Positions 39,134 through 46,878 are shown, counted from the stretch's first letter. The stretch: 51,618 bases of DNA from Oscillospiraceae bacterium (GCA_910575265.1 CAJTEA010000017.1:1-51618), one strand, 5' to 3'. Notes: generated from the letters alone by a model not told the origin. Numbers and translations are program-made.

Positions 39134-39710
39134 CCGGGAGAAGCTGTACAGCGGGCTGTCCAATGCGGCCTGGGGATACTTTTTCCTGACCTTCGACTTC
39201 AACCTGAACAACGTCAGCGTCCTGCCCCGGTTTGTGGGCTTTTATCTGCTGTTTTCCGCCATCGGAAAGCTGTCCGGGGAGCGGCGGGATCTGAACCTGC
39301 TCCGCCCCCTGTGCGTCCTGCTGACCGGCTGGAGCGGACTGGACTGGCTGCTGTCCTGGGTGGGTGGGGATGTGGAGGGCCACATTCTCTTTCTGGACCT
39401 GCTGGTGACGGTGGTGACGCTGTACTTTCACTTTCAGTTCCTCACCGATATAGCGGCTCTCTCCCAGCGGTATCAGCCGGAGGGCGACAATCTGGCCAGC
39501 CGCGTCCGCGGACACCGGACGGCGTTCACCCTGCTGATTACCGTGTTCGGGCTGATGGCTGATCTGACGCCGGTCCTTCCCTGGGAATGGTGGGCGGGGA
39601 TGATCGTATTCGGGGCTCTGATCACCTGCATCGTAGCCCTGATTATCATGGCGGACCTCTTCCACCTGCGGAAGCTGATTGGACCGGAAGAGGAAGGCCC
39701 ACGGCTGTGA
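39126..39710 (+). CDS. Membrane protein, 194 aa, of the BlaI/M56 operon
   Basis: The start is TTG at 39126 behind AAAGGAGGG, overlapping the M56 stop by 8 bp. The product has about five membrane helices (LPRFVGFYLLFSAIG, LLRPLCVLLTGWSGLDWLL, ILFLDLLVTVVTLYFHFQFL, TAFTLLITVFGLMADL, MIVFGALITCIVALIIMADLFHL). No family is recognised. Tight coupling suggests it is the effector or partner of the sensor; no beta-lactamase gene is present. Confidence 0.7.
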   Translation: MTDREKLYSGLSNAAWGYFFLTFDFNLNNVSVLPRFVGFYLLFSAIGKLSGERRDLNLLRPLCVLLTGWSGLDWLLSWVGGDVEGHILFLDLLVTVVTLYFHFQFLTDIAALSQRYQPEGDNLASRVRGHRTAFTLLITVFGLMADLTPVLPWEWWAGMIVFGALITCIVALIIMADLFHLRKLIGPEEEGPRL

Positions 39711-39716
39711 TAATCC

Positions 39717-39745
39717 TTGCGCTGAGGTTCCTCCTGTGGTAAAAT
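39717..39745 (+). promoter_or_regulatory. Promoter of guaA
   Basis: TTGCGC (39717-39722), 17 bp, TAAAAT (39740-39745). The leader is only about 30 bases, too short for a purine riboswitch. Confidence 0.55.
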
Positions 39746-39779
39746 AGGGCGAAACTTGTATGTACAGGAGGAAGCGCCA

Positions 39780-41069
39780 ATGAAACAGGATATGATTGTT
39801 GTACTGGACCTGGGCAGTGAGGAAAACCCAAAAATCGCCCGTGAGATTCGCACTCTGGGGGTGTATTCCGAGATTCATCCCCACGATATTACGCTGGCTG
39901 AGCTGAACGCTCTGCCCAACGTGAAGGGCATCATCCTCAACGGCGGCCCCAACCGGGTGGTGGACGGAGTCACAATCGACGTGGCTCAGGAGATTTATGA
40001 CTGCGACATCCCCGCCCTGCTGGTGGACCACCGGGGAGACGATCCCTGGCCCGCCGATGATAAGGAGCGGGAGACCGCCCTGAAAAACTTTATCTTTACC
40101 ATCTGCGGCGCGGAGGCCAACTGGAATATGGACAACTTCATCGCTGACCAGGTGGAGCTGATTCGCCGGCAGGTAGGGGAGAAAAAGGTGCTGCTGGCCC
40201 TGTCCGGGGGCGTGGATTCCTCGGTGGTGGCGGCCCTGCTCATCAAGGCCATCGGCAAGCAGCTCACCTGCGTCCACGTGAACCACGGCCTGTTGCGCAA
40301 GGGCGAGCCGGAACAGGTGGTCAAGGTGTTCCGGGACGAGCTGGACGCCAACCTGATCTATGTGGACGCGGTGGACCGTTTTCTGGACAAGCTGGCCGGC
40401 GTGGCCGACCCGGAGCGGAAGCGGAAGATCATCGGTGCGGAGTTCATCCGCGTCTTTGAGGAGGAGGCCCGCAAGCTGGACGGGATTGAATTCCTGGGCC
40501 AGGGCACCATCTACCCGGACATCATTGAGAGCGGCACCAAGACGGTCAAGGCGGTGAAGAGCCACCACAACGTGGGCGGCCTGCCCGAGGACCTGGACTT
40601 CGCGCTGGTAGAGCCGCTGAAAATGCTTTTCAAGGACGAGGTACGGGCCTGCGGCAAGGCCCTGGGCCTGCCTGACTCCATGGTCTACCGCCAGCCCTTC
40701 CCGGGCCCCGGCCTGGGAGTGCGGTGCCTGGGAGCCATCACCCGGGACCGGCTGGAGGCCGTGCGGGAGTCGGACGCAATCCTCCGGGAGGAGTTCGCCA
40801 AAAACGGCCTGGAGGGTAAGGTGTGGCAGTATTTTACCGCCATTCCCGACCTGAGATCCGTGGGCGTCCGGGACAACCGCCGCACCGACGAGTGGTGCGT
40901 GATTATCCGCGCCGTCAACACCGTGGACGCCATGACCGCCACAGTTCCACACCTTCCCTGGCTGATGATGGATCAGATCACCGCCCGAATCACCAGCGAG
41001 GTGAAGGGGGTCAACCGGGTGCTCTTCGATTTGACGACCAAGCCCACCGGCACCATAGAGTGGGAATGA
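39780..41069 (+). CDS. guaA: GMP synthase with a gutted glutaminase domain
   Basis: The 429-residue protein has the complete synthetase part: PP-loop LSGGVDSSVV (141-150), LTCVHVNHGLLRKGE, FLGQGTIYPDIIES, SHHNVGGLPEDL, RQPFPGPGLGVRCLG and the C-terminal KPTGTIEWE. It should make GMP from XMP, ATP and ammonia. The N-terminal class-I glutaminase domain is short: IVVLDLGSEENPKIAREIRTLGVYSEIHPHDI and GIILNGGPNRVVDG are there, and the end ALKNFIFTICGAEANWNMDNFI is there. The middle (the GICYGxQ nucleophile and the HPE catalytic pair) is missing, about 80 residues compared with 510-525-residue relatives. Glutamine use is therefore unlikely. The start at 39780 follows CAGGAGG. Confidence 0.93.
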   Translation: MKQDMIVVLDLGSEENPKIAREIRTLGVYSEIHPHDITLAELNALPNVKGIILNGGPNRVVDGVTIDVAQEIYDCDIPALLVDHRGDDPWPADDKERETALKNFIFTICGAEANWNMDNFIADQVELIRRQVGEKKVLLALSGGVDSSVVAALLIKAIGKQLTCVHVNHGLLRKGEPEQVVKVFRDELDANLIYVDAVDRFLDKLAGVADPERKRKIIGAEFIRVFEEEARKLDGIEFLGQGTIYPDIIESGTKTVKAVKSHHNVGGLPEDLDFALVEPLKMLFKDEVRACGKALGLPDSMVYRQPFPGPGLGVRCLGAITRDRLEAVRESDAILREEFAKNGLEGKVWQYFTAIPDLRSVGVRDNRRTDEWCVIIRAVNTVDAMTATVPHLPWLMMDQITARITSEVKGVNRVLFDLTTKPTGTIEWE

Positions 41070-41240
41070 GTTTTTGAAACTCCAAACCCCTTGCGGCACA
41101 ACGGATAGACGGTTTTGCGTCCCTCTTTTGATAACGATTTGATAACGCTCCCCATAGGCCGTATCATTCTGTATCCCCGGTGGATTGCAGGTGAAAAGTG
41201 TTCCTTTGCGGCTTGTGGGTGACAAAATCCATATTAGAAA
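41070..41240. mobile_element. Probable left end of an ICE at the guaA 3' end
   Basis: After the guaA stop the sequence changes from GC-rich coding to a non-coding stretch with the direct repeat GATAACGATTTGATAACG (41130-41147) and then ICE-type genes. The 3' end of guaA is a known integration site of tyrosine-recombinase elements in Firmicutes. The second att copy is not in the window, so the junction base is not fixed. Confidence 0.5.
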
Positions 41241-41275
41241 GCCCTTACCGATGGCAACGTCGGTAAGGGCTTTTT
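41241..41275. terminator. Terminator between guaA/ICE end and Xre
   Basis: An 11-bp perfect stem GCCCTTACCGA (41241-41251) / TCGGTAAGGGC (41260-41270) is followed by T5. Confidence 0.8.
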
Positions 41276-41280
41276 GCTGT

Positions 41281-41793
41281 CTATTCCTCTGTCTCCGCCG
41301 CCTTGCGCTTTGCCCGGAGTGCGTCAAGCTCATCCCTTGTGCGCTGGGCCTCAACTGCGGGATATGTGTAACGCCAATGGTCGTACTCCTCCCTGGTGAT
41401 TTCCCCAGCTTCCAGCTTCTTGGCTTCATTGGCCCACCTGGAGAACATTTCAAGCATGGAGAGATAAGTCCTACCCTTGGATTTGTCCAGCCGCAGACAG
41501 ATTTCGCCGTCAATCTCCCCGATGGTCAGCCCCCGTATATCCTCCAGGGCAAAGAGGGTGTGCATGAGGCCAATATCGCTATCTATGTCAGGGACGGTCA
41601 GGGCATCGGTGGAGACTTCAAAGAAGCCCGCCAGCGTCCGGGTCAGGTCGGCCTTGGGGGTGCGGCTCCCGGTTTCATACTGCGCCATACGCACATCGGC
41701 GGAGCGTTCCGGGAACCCCACCACCTGACCGAGATACTTCTGCGTGACACCTTTCTTATTGCGGAAGAAGCGAATACGTTCACCAATCGCCAT
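41281..41793 (-). CDS. Xre-family regulator of the ICE
   Basis: The 170-residue protein has an N-terminal HTH (MAIGERIRFFRNKKGVTQKYLG ... RMAQYETGSRTPKADL) and an extra C-terminal part with GLTIGEIDGEICLRLDKSKG and a charged helix (RDELDALRAKRKAAETEE). The start at 41793 is chosen because the HTH begins there. It is divergent from the Xis gene, and ACTCCAA/TTGGAGT half-sites at about 41802-41834 may be its operator. Probable repressor of excision genes. Confidence 0.8.
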   Translation of the reverse strand: MAIGERIRFFRNKKGVTQKYLGQVVGFPERSADVRMAQYETGSRTPKADLTRTLAGFFEVSTDALTVPDIDSDIGLMHTLFALEDIRGLTIGEIDGEICLRLDKSKGRTYLSMLEMFSRWANEAKKLEAGEITREEYDHWRYTYPAVEAQRTRDELDALRAKRKAAETEE

Positions 41794-41983
41794 AACTGCC
41801 AACTCCAATCTATGTAATGGGGACACTTGGAGTATAACAGATATGTTTAGAACTGTCAAGCGAAATATAAATAAATTTGTTTATATTTTCTTCTTGGAAA
41901 GCCTTGACATAACGGAATAGAGTTAGTATAATAAGGTCAGAGTTAAACAAATAGCGTTATTATTCGAGAAAGGAGGAACCAGC

Positions 41984-42187
41984 ATGGAGAACAAGTTTAT
42001 ACGGGTGGACGAGGTTGCGGACGAGCTGGGCGTGTCGAGGCCCCACGCCTACAAGCTCATTCGGCAGCTCAACGAGGAACTGAAAGGAAAGGGCTTCATC
42101 ACCATTGCGGGGCGGGTCAACCGTCAGTATTTCAACGAGCGGCTCTACGGGGCCAGAAAGGAAGTGAACGAAAATGCCGGTATTTAA
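41984..42187 (+). CDS. Excisionase-like HTH protein
   Basis: A 67-residue protein with a MerR/Xis-like HTH (MENKFIRVDEVADELGVSRPHAYKLIRQLNEEL) and a wing GFITIAGRVNRQYFNERLYG. It starts behind GAAAGGAGG and overlaps the integrase start by 14 bp, the usual xis-int layout. Confidence 0.8.
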   Translation: MENKFIRVDEVADELGVSRPHAYKLIRQLNEELKGKGFITIAGRVNRQYFNERLYGARKEVNENAGI

Positions 42188-42302
42188 GGACGAAAAGCGG
42201 GGCACATGGTACGTCATGGCGTGGTATCGGGACTGGACGGGGGAGCGCAAGCAGAAGTGTAAGCGGGGCTTTCCCACCAAGCGGGAGGCCCAGGAGTGGG
42301 AG
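42174..42302 (+). pseudogene. Tyrosine integrase, N-terminal fragment
   Basis: About 43 residues remain (MPVFKDEKRGTWYVMAWYRD ... KREAQEWE), the arm-type DNA-binding domain of Tn916/Tn1549-like integrases. After EWE the frame enters sequence that is, on the other strand, a group II intron reverse transcriptase. The core-binding and catalytic domains (R-H-R-Y) are gone, so the ICE cannot excise by itself. Confidence 0.82.
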
Positions 42303-42593
42303 TCGTTTTTTTCCGCTATTTTTCTTTGCGATATATTTTCGCTTGGCTGGCTGTGGCTGATAGCTGTGGTCTTTCAATGATGCGATGATTCGGTTGACCC
42401 TTGCCATACTCATGCCGTCCAGCGTATTCCCGTCCGTTCCCGCTGTCATGCTTCCCTCCGAGGAGGCGATTTTCTGATAAGCCAGCAGGTACATCTCGGG
42501 ATTGTAGAGATTACGGTATAGCCGTTTGAATTGGTAGCTGCTGTCCTTTGCTTTGTCACCTAAGTTTTTCAATATAACTTCTGGACTTCTCAT
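42303..42593 (-). pseudogene. Group II intron reverse transcriptase/maturase, N-terminal fragment
   Basis: The minus-strand frame starts MRSPEVILKNLGDKAKDSSY at 42593 and runs through LYNPEMYLLAYQKIASSEGS, AGTDGNTLDGMSM and the RT-0/1 region YQPQPAKRKYIAKKNSGKKR. It breaks off at the point where RPLGIP would follow, exactly at the integrase junction. The reverse transcriptase catalytic YADD and the maturase domain are lost. Confidence 0.85.
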
Positions 42594-43250
42594 AGTGTCT
42601 CTCACACCTTTCCGCAGATTATATTGAGCAGTAGACTGTCTCACTTCGCCATGTGGACGGCTTTCCCGCCCTCGGACTACTATTGAGACTGTGTTACCTT
42701 GGCGGATATTCAGGGCCGCTTTTCTCATAGCGCCCATAGCCATAGCTGGCTTTCCGCTTTAGGCAATCCCCATTTAGCTTCAGTGGAACATGAGTTGCCG
42801 TATTGTCGGATGGGATTTTTCGCCACTTTACGCCGTTTCTCCCACGGCTGCCTGCTCCGAGTATCTCACAACGCCCCTACACTCAAGTTTGTTGCCGGAG
42901 CACCGGCGGCTGAAACTCCTTTACGCCGGAGACGATGGTATATCTTGCTCGTGACTATCCTTTAGGCAGTTTAGCTTTCATCCTCATATACAGCTTTTCA
43001 TCCTATTGTGCCTTGCTCACCGCATGGAGTTTGCGGCAGAGCACTCTCCGACATGCTACACTCCCTGTCAGGTTTCCCATTCCAGATAAGTCGGGGGATG
43101 ATAGGTTGCTTTCAGCCTGTTTATGGGCCTCCTTATCCCATTGTATTTACTGATTGCGTTGATACTTTTACCTACTGTTTTCTCAAAACAGTATTCCAAA
43201 GAAACCGCGCCCGGATTTATTGTTTAATGCGCCCGGGCTTATGGGCGCAC
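42594..43250 (-). mobile_element. Group II intron, 5' RNA part (domains I-III)
   Basis: On the minus strand the intron begins with GTGCGCCCATAAGCCCGGGC at 43250, matching the GUGYG 5' consensus. About 650 nt of non-coding, structured sequence then lead to the maturase start at 42593. The 3' part (end of domain IV, V and VI) is missing because of the junction at 42303, so the intron cannot splice. No other gene is seen in this stretch. Confidence 0.7.
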
Positions 43251-43463
43251 GTATAGACCATGGCTGATATGAAATTGAACGTCATGTCTGTGTCAGATAC
43301 GATACAGAACAGGGCCGTTTTCCTGTCCCCAATCAGCTCCAATTCCAGGTCATCCCCCTCCATCATCTGCCGGACTTCCGCAATATCAAAGGGGGCCATC
43401 CTTGCGCCGCAGGAAATCAGAATCGACTTAGCTGTTTTGCCAGTGACGTTTTGTAAAGGACTT
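43251..43463 (-). pseudogene. VirD4/TraG coupling protein fragment, split by the intron
   Basis: The minus-strand frame reads TAKSILISCGARMAPFDIAE, then QMMEGDDLELELIGDRKTAL and SDTDMTFNFISAMVYT, a stretch typical of the conjugative coupling ATPase of Clostridia ICEs. It is interrupted after MVYT by the intron 5' end at 43250. The start and the Walker motifs are missing at the other side (43463). It is the only conjugation gene trace in the window. Confidence 0.8.
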
Positions 43464-43501
43464 TTTAATCAAATTCACAGAAAATTTACATTTCAGGGCA
43501 A

Positions 43502-43541
43502 AAAAATAAGGCCGGGAACCTGTTTTTAGATTCCCGGCCTA
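43502..43541 (-). terminator. Terminator of the Rpn-like gene
   Basis: AGGCCGGGAA (43510-43519) / TTCCCGGCCT (43532-43541); on the minus strand followed by TTATTTTTTT. Confidence 0.8.
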
Positions 43542-43551
43542 CGGCTTTGTT

Positions 43552-44406
43552 TTATGCTGTCCGCTCTGCTTTCAATTTTTTTACTTCGTCAAGAGGAAGT
43601 CCTGCATATTCCGCAATTTTTTCAAGTGTCAATATTCCATCTGTCAACATTCTTTTAGCAGTATTTATTGCCCCTTCTTTTATGCCCTCTTGTAAAGATT
43701 CTTTTCTCATATCCTCCATGACTTTGCACATGATTAAAATACCCTCCTTACTTTCCTTGAAAAAACGAACTCTGTCTGCCAGTGTCGTATAATACATATC
43801 TGCCGCATTAGTACACGAAAAATCATGCATGAGTTTTCCGATTGGAGTATCTCCACGGTAAGCGCCATTTACATACAGTATGTGCGAACCGTCCTCAAAT
43901 CTTTCCCCAGTTCCTAAAAAGCACCGCTCAACCGGATAGAGCGGCAGCCCTTTTCCCATTACGTCATTCTCTGTGATAAAGATTACCCACGTTTCCGGCA
44001 GCCTGTCGAAGTCCTCGCCTTTCTTCAAAAGGTTTGCATCCATCATGCTGCTGTTGTACCTTGCCCTTTTTCTCCCGGCTCCTTTGTCGGAACGCTGTAC
44101 TTCCACATTCAGTTTTGCCCCTGTACTGTCCGTAGCCAGGATATCCAGCCTCACTGAACGGTTCAGCAGGTTCTCCACAAATACCTGGGTGCGAACGTCC
44201 AGCACCTTTAAATCCGGCTTTTCCAGCACAATCTGCAATACCAGTTCTATGCTTGCCGTATCTCCCTCAAAACACTTGGTGAGGAAATCATCATCAAGCA
44301 GGCGAAAGCCTCTTAGCCTCTGTAAATCTTCCTGATGTTTCTGGTCTATCTGTTCCGTCACTGTCAATCTTCCCACCTGCTTTCCCTTCTGTTTTCGTAT
44401 CTCCAT
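43552..44406 (-). CDS. Rpn family PD-(D/E)XK nuclease/putative transposase
   Basis: The 284-residue protein has the N-terminal block FRLLDDDFLTKCFEGDTASIEL, the nuclease core VRLDILATDSTGAKLNVEVQ (Asp...Glu-x-Gln) followed by ARYNSSMMDANLLKKGEDFD, and the C-terminal KESLQEGIKEGAINTAKRML helix with LTLEKIAEYAGLPLDEVKKLK. This is the Rpn/YhgA-like family, which promotes RecA-independent recombination. It has its own ribosome site (AGGAGG) and terminator. More AT-rich than the backbone. Confidence 0.88.
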   Translation of the reverse strand: MEIRKQKGKQVGRLTVTEQIDQKHQEDLQRLRGFRLLDDDFLTKCFEGDTASIELVLQIVLEKPDLKVLDVRTQVFVENLLNRSVRLDILATDSTGAKLNVEVQRSDKGAGRKRARYNSSMMDANLLKKGEDFDRLPETWVIFITENDVMGKGLPLYPVERCFLGTGERFEDGSHILYVNGAYRGDTPIGKLMHDFSCTNAADMYYTTLADRVRFFKESKEGILIMCKVMEDMRKESLQEGIKEGAINTAKRMLTDGILTLEKIAEYAGLPLDEVKKLKAERTA

Positions 44407-44484
44407 ACTACCATAAACCTCCTGATTTTACAAGCCGGGAGACAGCGCATTTCTGATTCCCGGCCTGTTTCCTTTATCGCTTTT

Positions 44485-44667
44485 TTACATCTGCTGTATC
44501 TCATTTTTCAGCATACGCTTGATTTTGTCGCTCATGGTTTCCTTGCTGGTCTTGCTGAAATGAACCCTCACAATGTAGGTAGTCCGGCCAATCTTCTTCA
44601 CCAGTGCGGGAGCGTCTTTAACTGGTGCTGTGGTGGTAGTGTCCTCTTTGATTTTCTCGCTTCCCAT
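44485..44667 (-). CDS. TnpW-like element protein
   Basis: The 60-residue protein ends LVKKIGRTTYIVRVHFSKTS followed by KETMSDKIKRMLKNEIQQM, the TnpW pattern of Clostridia transposons (Tn4451/Tn1549-related). Its role is unknown. The start follows AAAGGAGAATTT. Confidence 0.8.
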   Translation of the reverse strand: MGSEKIKEDTTTTAPVKDAPALVKKIGRTTYIVRVHFSKTSKETMSDKIKRMLKNEIQQM

Positions 44668-44697
44668 AAATTCTCCTTTTCATGCAATCAGTTTATG

Positions 44698-45555
44698 CTA
44701 TCCTTTACTCACAATCTCCTTCGCCGCCGCTTTGGTCGCCCTGGCTCCTTCCTCCCGGAAGTTCTTACCGGAAAAGAGAACCGGTGCGCACCGTTCCAGT
44801 ATGCGGTCATAAATCCTTGCGTGGGCAAGGTCTGGCGGATTCTTGATTTCTTCCAGTTTCAGGTTTGTCGTGACAATCAACGGTTTCTTGCTCCGATACC
44901 GGCTGTCAACGATGGTAAACATCTGCTCCATGGCATACTCGGTATTCCTTTCCACGCCTAAATCGTCAATGACAAGCAGGCTGTAATCGTCCAGGCTGGC
45001 GATAAAGGCCGCCCTGTCCTCGGCAAACACGCCGGTCAGCCGGTTCAGGATAGACGGGAAATTCGTCATCAGTACCGGCACGTCACGGTCAAGCAGGGCA
45101 TTGGCAATACAGCCGGCAAAGAAGGATTTCCCAGTTCCCACGTCACCAAAGAGCAGAAGGCCGGTATTGTTTCGGTATGCCTCCTTCCAATGCTCCACAT
45201 AGGCGTGCGCTTTCTCCATGACGGGGTTCTGGCCGTTATCATTGGCGAAAGTGTAATCATAAAGGTATCTGTCCTGAAGCCCCTGCGCCTTCCGGCGTTG
45301 GATACGCTCCATGCGTTCCCTCTGTTCCTCCATGGCTTTCCGTTCCTCCTGCGCCTTCTGCTGGCAGGGGCAGAGGCAGCGGGGCATGAAATAACCGGAG
45401 CCTCCGAACCTAGGCACAACGGTCTGACGGCTGCCATGGCATTTCTTACAGTGGATAAGCCCGTCAGCCGGTTCTATGTATTCTTCCCCGGCAAGCTCCA
45501 TATCCCCGGCGGCTTTGTCAATGGCCGCCCGGACTTCTGCGGTAATCTCTATCAT
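44698..45555 (-). CDS. DnaC-like ATPase of the ICE (helicase loader)
   Basis: The 285-residue protein has an N-terminal zinc site (HCKKC ... CLCPCQQ), then an AAA+ core: Walker A LLLFGDVGTGKSFFAG (about 134-149), Walker B LLVIDDLGVE, sensor VTTNLKLEEI and RIYDRILERC. Relatives lie next to RepA in ICEs and load the replicative helicase. Its start overlaps the RepA stop (ATGA). Confidence 0.87.
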   Translation of the reverse strand: MIEITAEVRAAIDKAAGDMELAGEEYIEPADGLIHCKKCHGSRQTVVPRFGGSGYFMPRCLCPCQQKAQEERKAMEEQRERMERIQRRKAQGLQDRYLYDYTFANDNGQNPVMEKAHAYVEHWKEAYRNNTGLLLFGDVGTGKSFFAGCIANALLDRDVPVLMTNFPSILNRLTGVFAEDRAAFIASLDDYSLLVIDDLGVERNTEYAMEQMFTIVDSRYRSKKPLIVTTNLKLEEIKNPPDLAHARIYDRILERCAPVLFSGKNFREEGARATKAAAKEIVSKG

Positions 45556-45939
45556 ATGGTTTCTCCTTCCTCTACGCTGTAATCCCGGTTCCGGGCAGGC
45601 GGTTCCTCTTTCTTTTTGTCGGCATTCGCCCAGCGCCGGATTGTGGCGACATGGTTTTTATAGCCTTTTCCGCTGGATTCCATGTACTCGGACAGCCGCT
45701 CAATGTAATGTTCCCAGATCCTCCTGGGTGAAGTAGATGTAGACGCGCCGGTCGCTGTCCATCCAGCCGTTCTTGACGGACAGCCCCATGCGGTCCAGTA
45801 GCAGGCCATAGAGAACCTTGGCCTCGATGGAAACGCCCTTATAGCGGGGGTCGGTCAGCAGGGCCTTGGGGATGCGGTAAAAACTGTACTGTTCCGCTTC
45901 GTTGCCGTAGTAGTAGTCCAGATTCAGATTTGACGGCAT
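45552..45939 (-). pseudogene. RepA replication initiator, internal deletion with frameshift
   Basis: The N-terminal part MPSNLNLDYYYGNEAEQYSF, then SIEAKVLYGLLLDRMGLSVK up to YIYFTQEDLG is the RepA_N domain of ICE/plasmid initiators. At about 45712 the frame changes, and a different frame gives HYIERLSEYMESSGKGYKNH then RWANADKK, the normal C-terminus of such proteins. Between the two about 130-170 residues are absent. The first frame stops after TLH. It should be inactive. Confidence 0.8.
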
Positions 45940-45973
45940 GGTGATTGCCTCCTTTTGAAATGTGCGGGGAAAC

Positions 45974-46014
45974 AAAAAAAGCGCCCCGGTGACTGCGATA
46001 GTCACCGGGGCGCT
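45974..46014 (-). terminator. Strong hairpin terminator before repA
   Basis: A 15-bp perfect stem AGCGCCCCGGTGACT (45980-45994) / AGTCACCGGGGCGCT (46000-46014); on the minus strand followed by T7. It stands between the 46081 gene and repA. Confidence 0.85.
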
Positions 46015-46051
46015 CATGCTCCTGCCGCTTGTTGATTTCGTTCGTAAACAT

Positions 46052-46092
46052 AAAAAAGCCTCCGCATAGCTGGCAGTCAGCTATGCGGAGGC
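46052..46092 (-). terminator. Terminator at the end of the 83-aa gene
   Basis: A 14-bp perfect stem GCCTCCGCATAGCT (46058-46071) / AGCTATGCGGAGGC (46079-46092); minus-strand T6. The right arm includes the stop codon of the gene. Confidence 0.85.
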
Positions 46093-46332
46093 GGATGTAT
46101 TGAGTTCGGCTAAAAACCTGGGCAGCGGGCCGCTGGACGCCATAATGGAGGCGATCTCCATATAGCGCCGAAACGCGGCATAAAATGTTTCTTTTGAGCC
46201 TTCATAGGCATCTACCACATCTTGCAGGGCCTTACAAAAAACACGCTCCCGCGCCGCCTCATATTCGTCATAGGCGGCAAGCAGTCCGCTCAGCGTCCTC
46301 TTGAGATGCTTTTTCCTGATCCTCTTGTTCAT
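46081..46332 (-). CDS. Helical ICE protein, 83 aa
   Basis: Basic N-terminus (MNKRIRKKHLKRTL) and one long helix (AAYDEYEAARERVFCKALQD ... YAAFRRYMEIASIMASSGPLP). Start and the stop of the upstream gene overlap as TAATG, so translation is coupled. No family recognised. Confidence 0.65.
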   Translation of the reverse strand: MNKRIRKKHLKRTLSGLLAAYDEYEAARERVFCKALQDVVDAYEGSKETFYAAFRRYMEIASIMASSGPLPRFLAELNTSASA

Positions 46333-46766
46333 TATGGCTGGTCGCCCTCCCTTACCCGGACCGCCAACCCTTTCAAGGGGAGATCGGCGTAATTGGCAAG
46401 GTAATAGTCCCTGCCGTCATACCGCAGGAATGTCCGCTCCCAATGAGAACTGTCCAGACGGTATTTGTCCGGCACAAGGACTTCAATAGGGCTTCCCTCA
46501 CGGAAGCAGAACCCCGCCGTTGTCTCATACTGCCCGCTGCCATTTTTCCACAGGCGGCTGGTTTCCTTGATGGGCCGGGACAGGTACGACGCCATCTCCT
46601 GCACAGTCCGCAGGTTATCAATCACAATTTCTAAATGTGCGGACAGGAGGTTTGCGTCATAGTCGTCAAGGGTATGCGTGTCCATCTTAGCGGCAAGGGC
46701 CTGGATTCTCGCCGTCCGGCTGCTGGCTTCATTTACCAGCCGGAGAAGTTCTTCCAATTTCGGCAT
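46332..46766 (-). CDS. DUF5348-like ICE protein, copy 1
   Basis: The 144-residue protein starts MPKLEELLRLVNEASSRTA behind GAAAGGAGG. A helical N-terminal half (LRTVQEMASYLSRPIKETSRL) precedes a beta domain (GSGQYETTAGFCFREGSPIE ... RYDGRDYYLANYADLPLKGLAVRVRE). The C-terminal pattern fits DUF5348. It is a paralogue of the upstream gene at 46879. Function unknown. Confidence 0.65.
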   Translation of the reverse strand: MPKLEELLRLVNEASSRTARIQALAAKMDTHTLDDYDANLLSAHLEIVIDNLRTVQEMASYLSRPIKETSRLWKNGSGQYETTAGFCFREGSPIEVLVPDKYRLDSSHWERTFLRYDGRDYYLANYADLPLKGLAVRVREGDQP

Positions 46767-46822
46767 CTGCGCCTCCTTTCCCCCGTATGCCCGATAGGTC
46801 AGGCCGATTCTGCCGTAAACGC

Positions 46823-46869
46823 AAAAAAGCCGCCCCCACAACCGATTTTAGTCAGTTGTGAGGGCGGCT
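46823..46869 (-). terminator. Terminator between the two DUF5348-like genes
   Basis: AGCCGCCCCCACAAC (46828-46842) against GTTGTGAGGGCGGCT (46855-46869), one mismatch; minus-strand T6. Confidence 0.8.
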
Positions 46870-46878
46870 GATGTTGGC

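Noticed and set aside
39711..39779. Guanine/xanthine riboswitch before guaA
   Set aside because: The leader after the likely promoter is about 30 bases; no aptamer core can fit.
39069..41513. 814-codon minus-strand frame over guaA
   Set aside because: Antisense to guaA and to the ICE junction; it spans the guaA promoter and a terminator.
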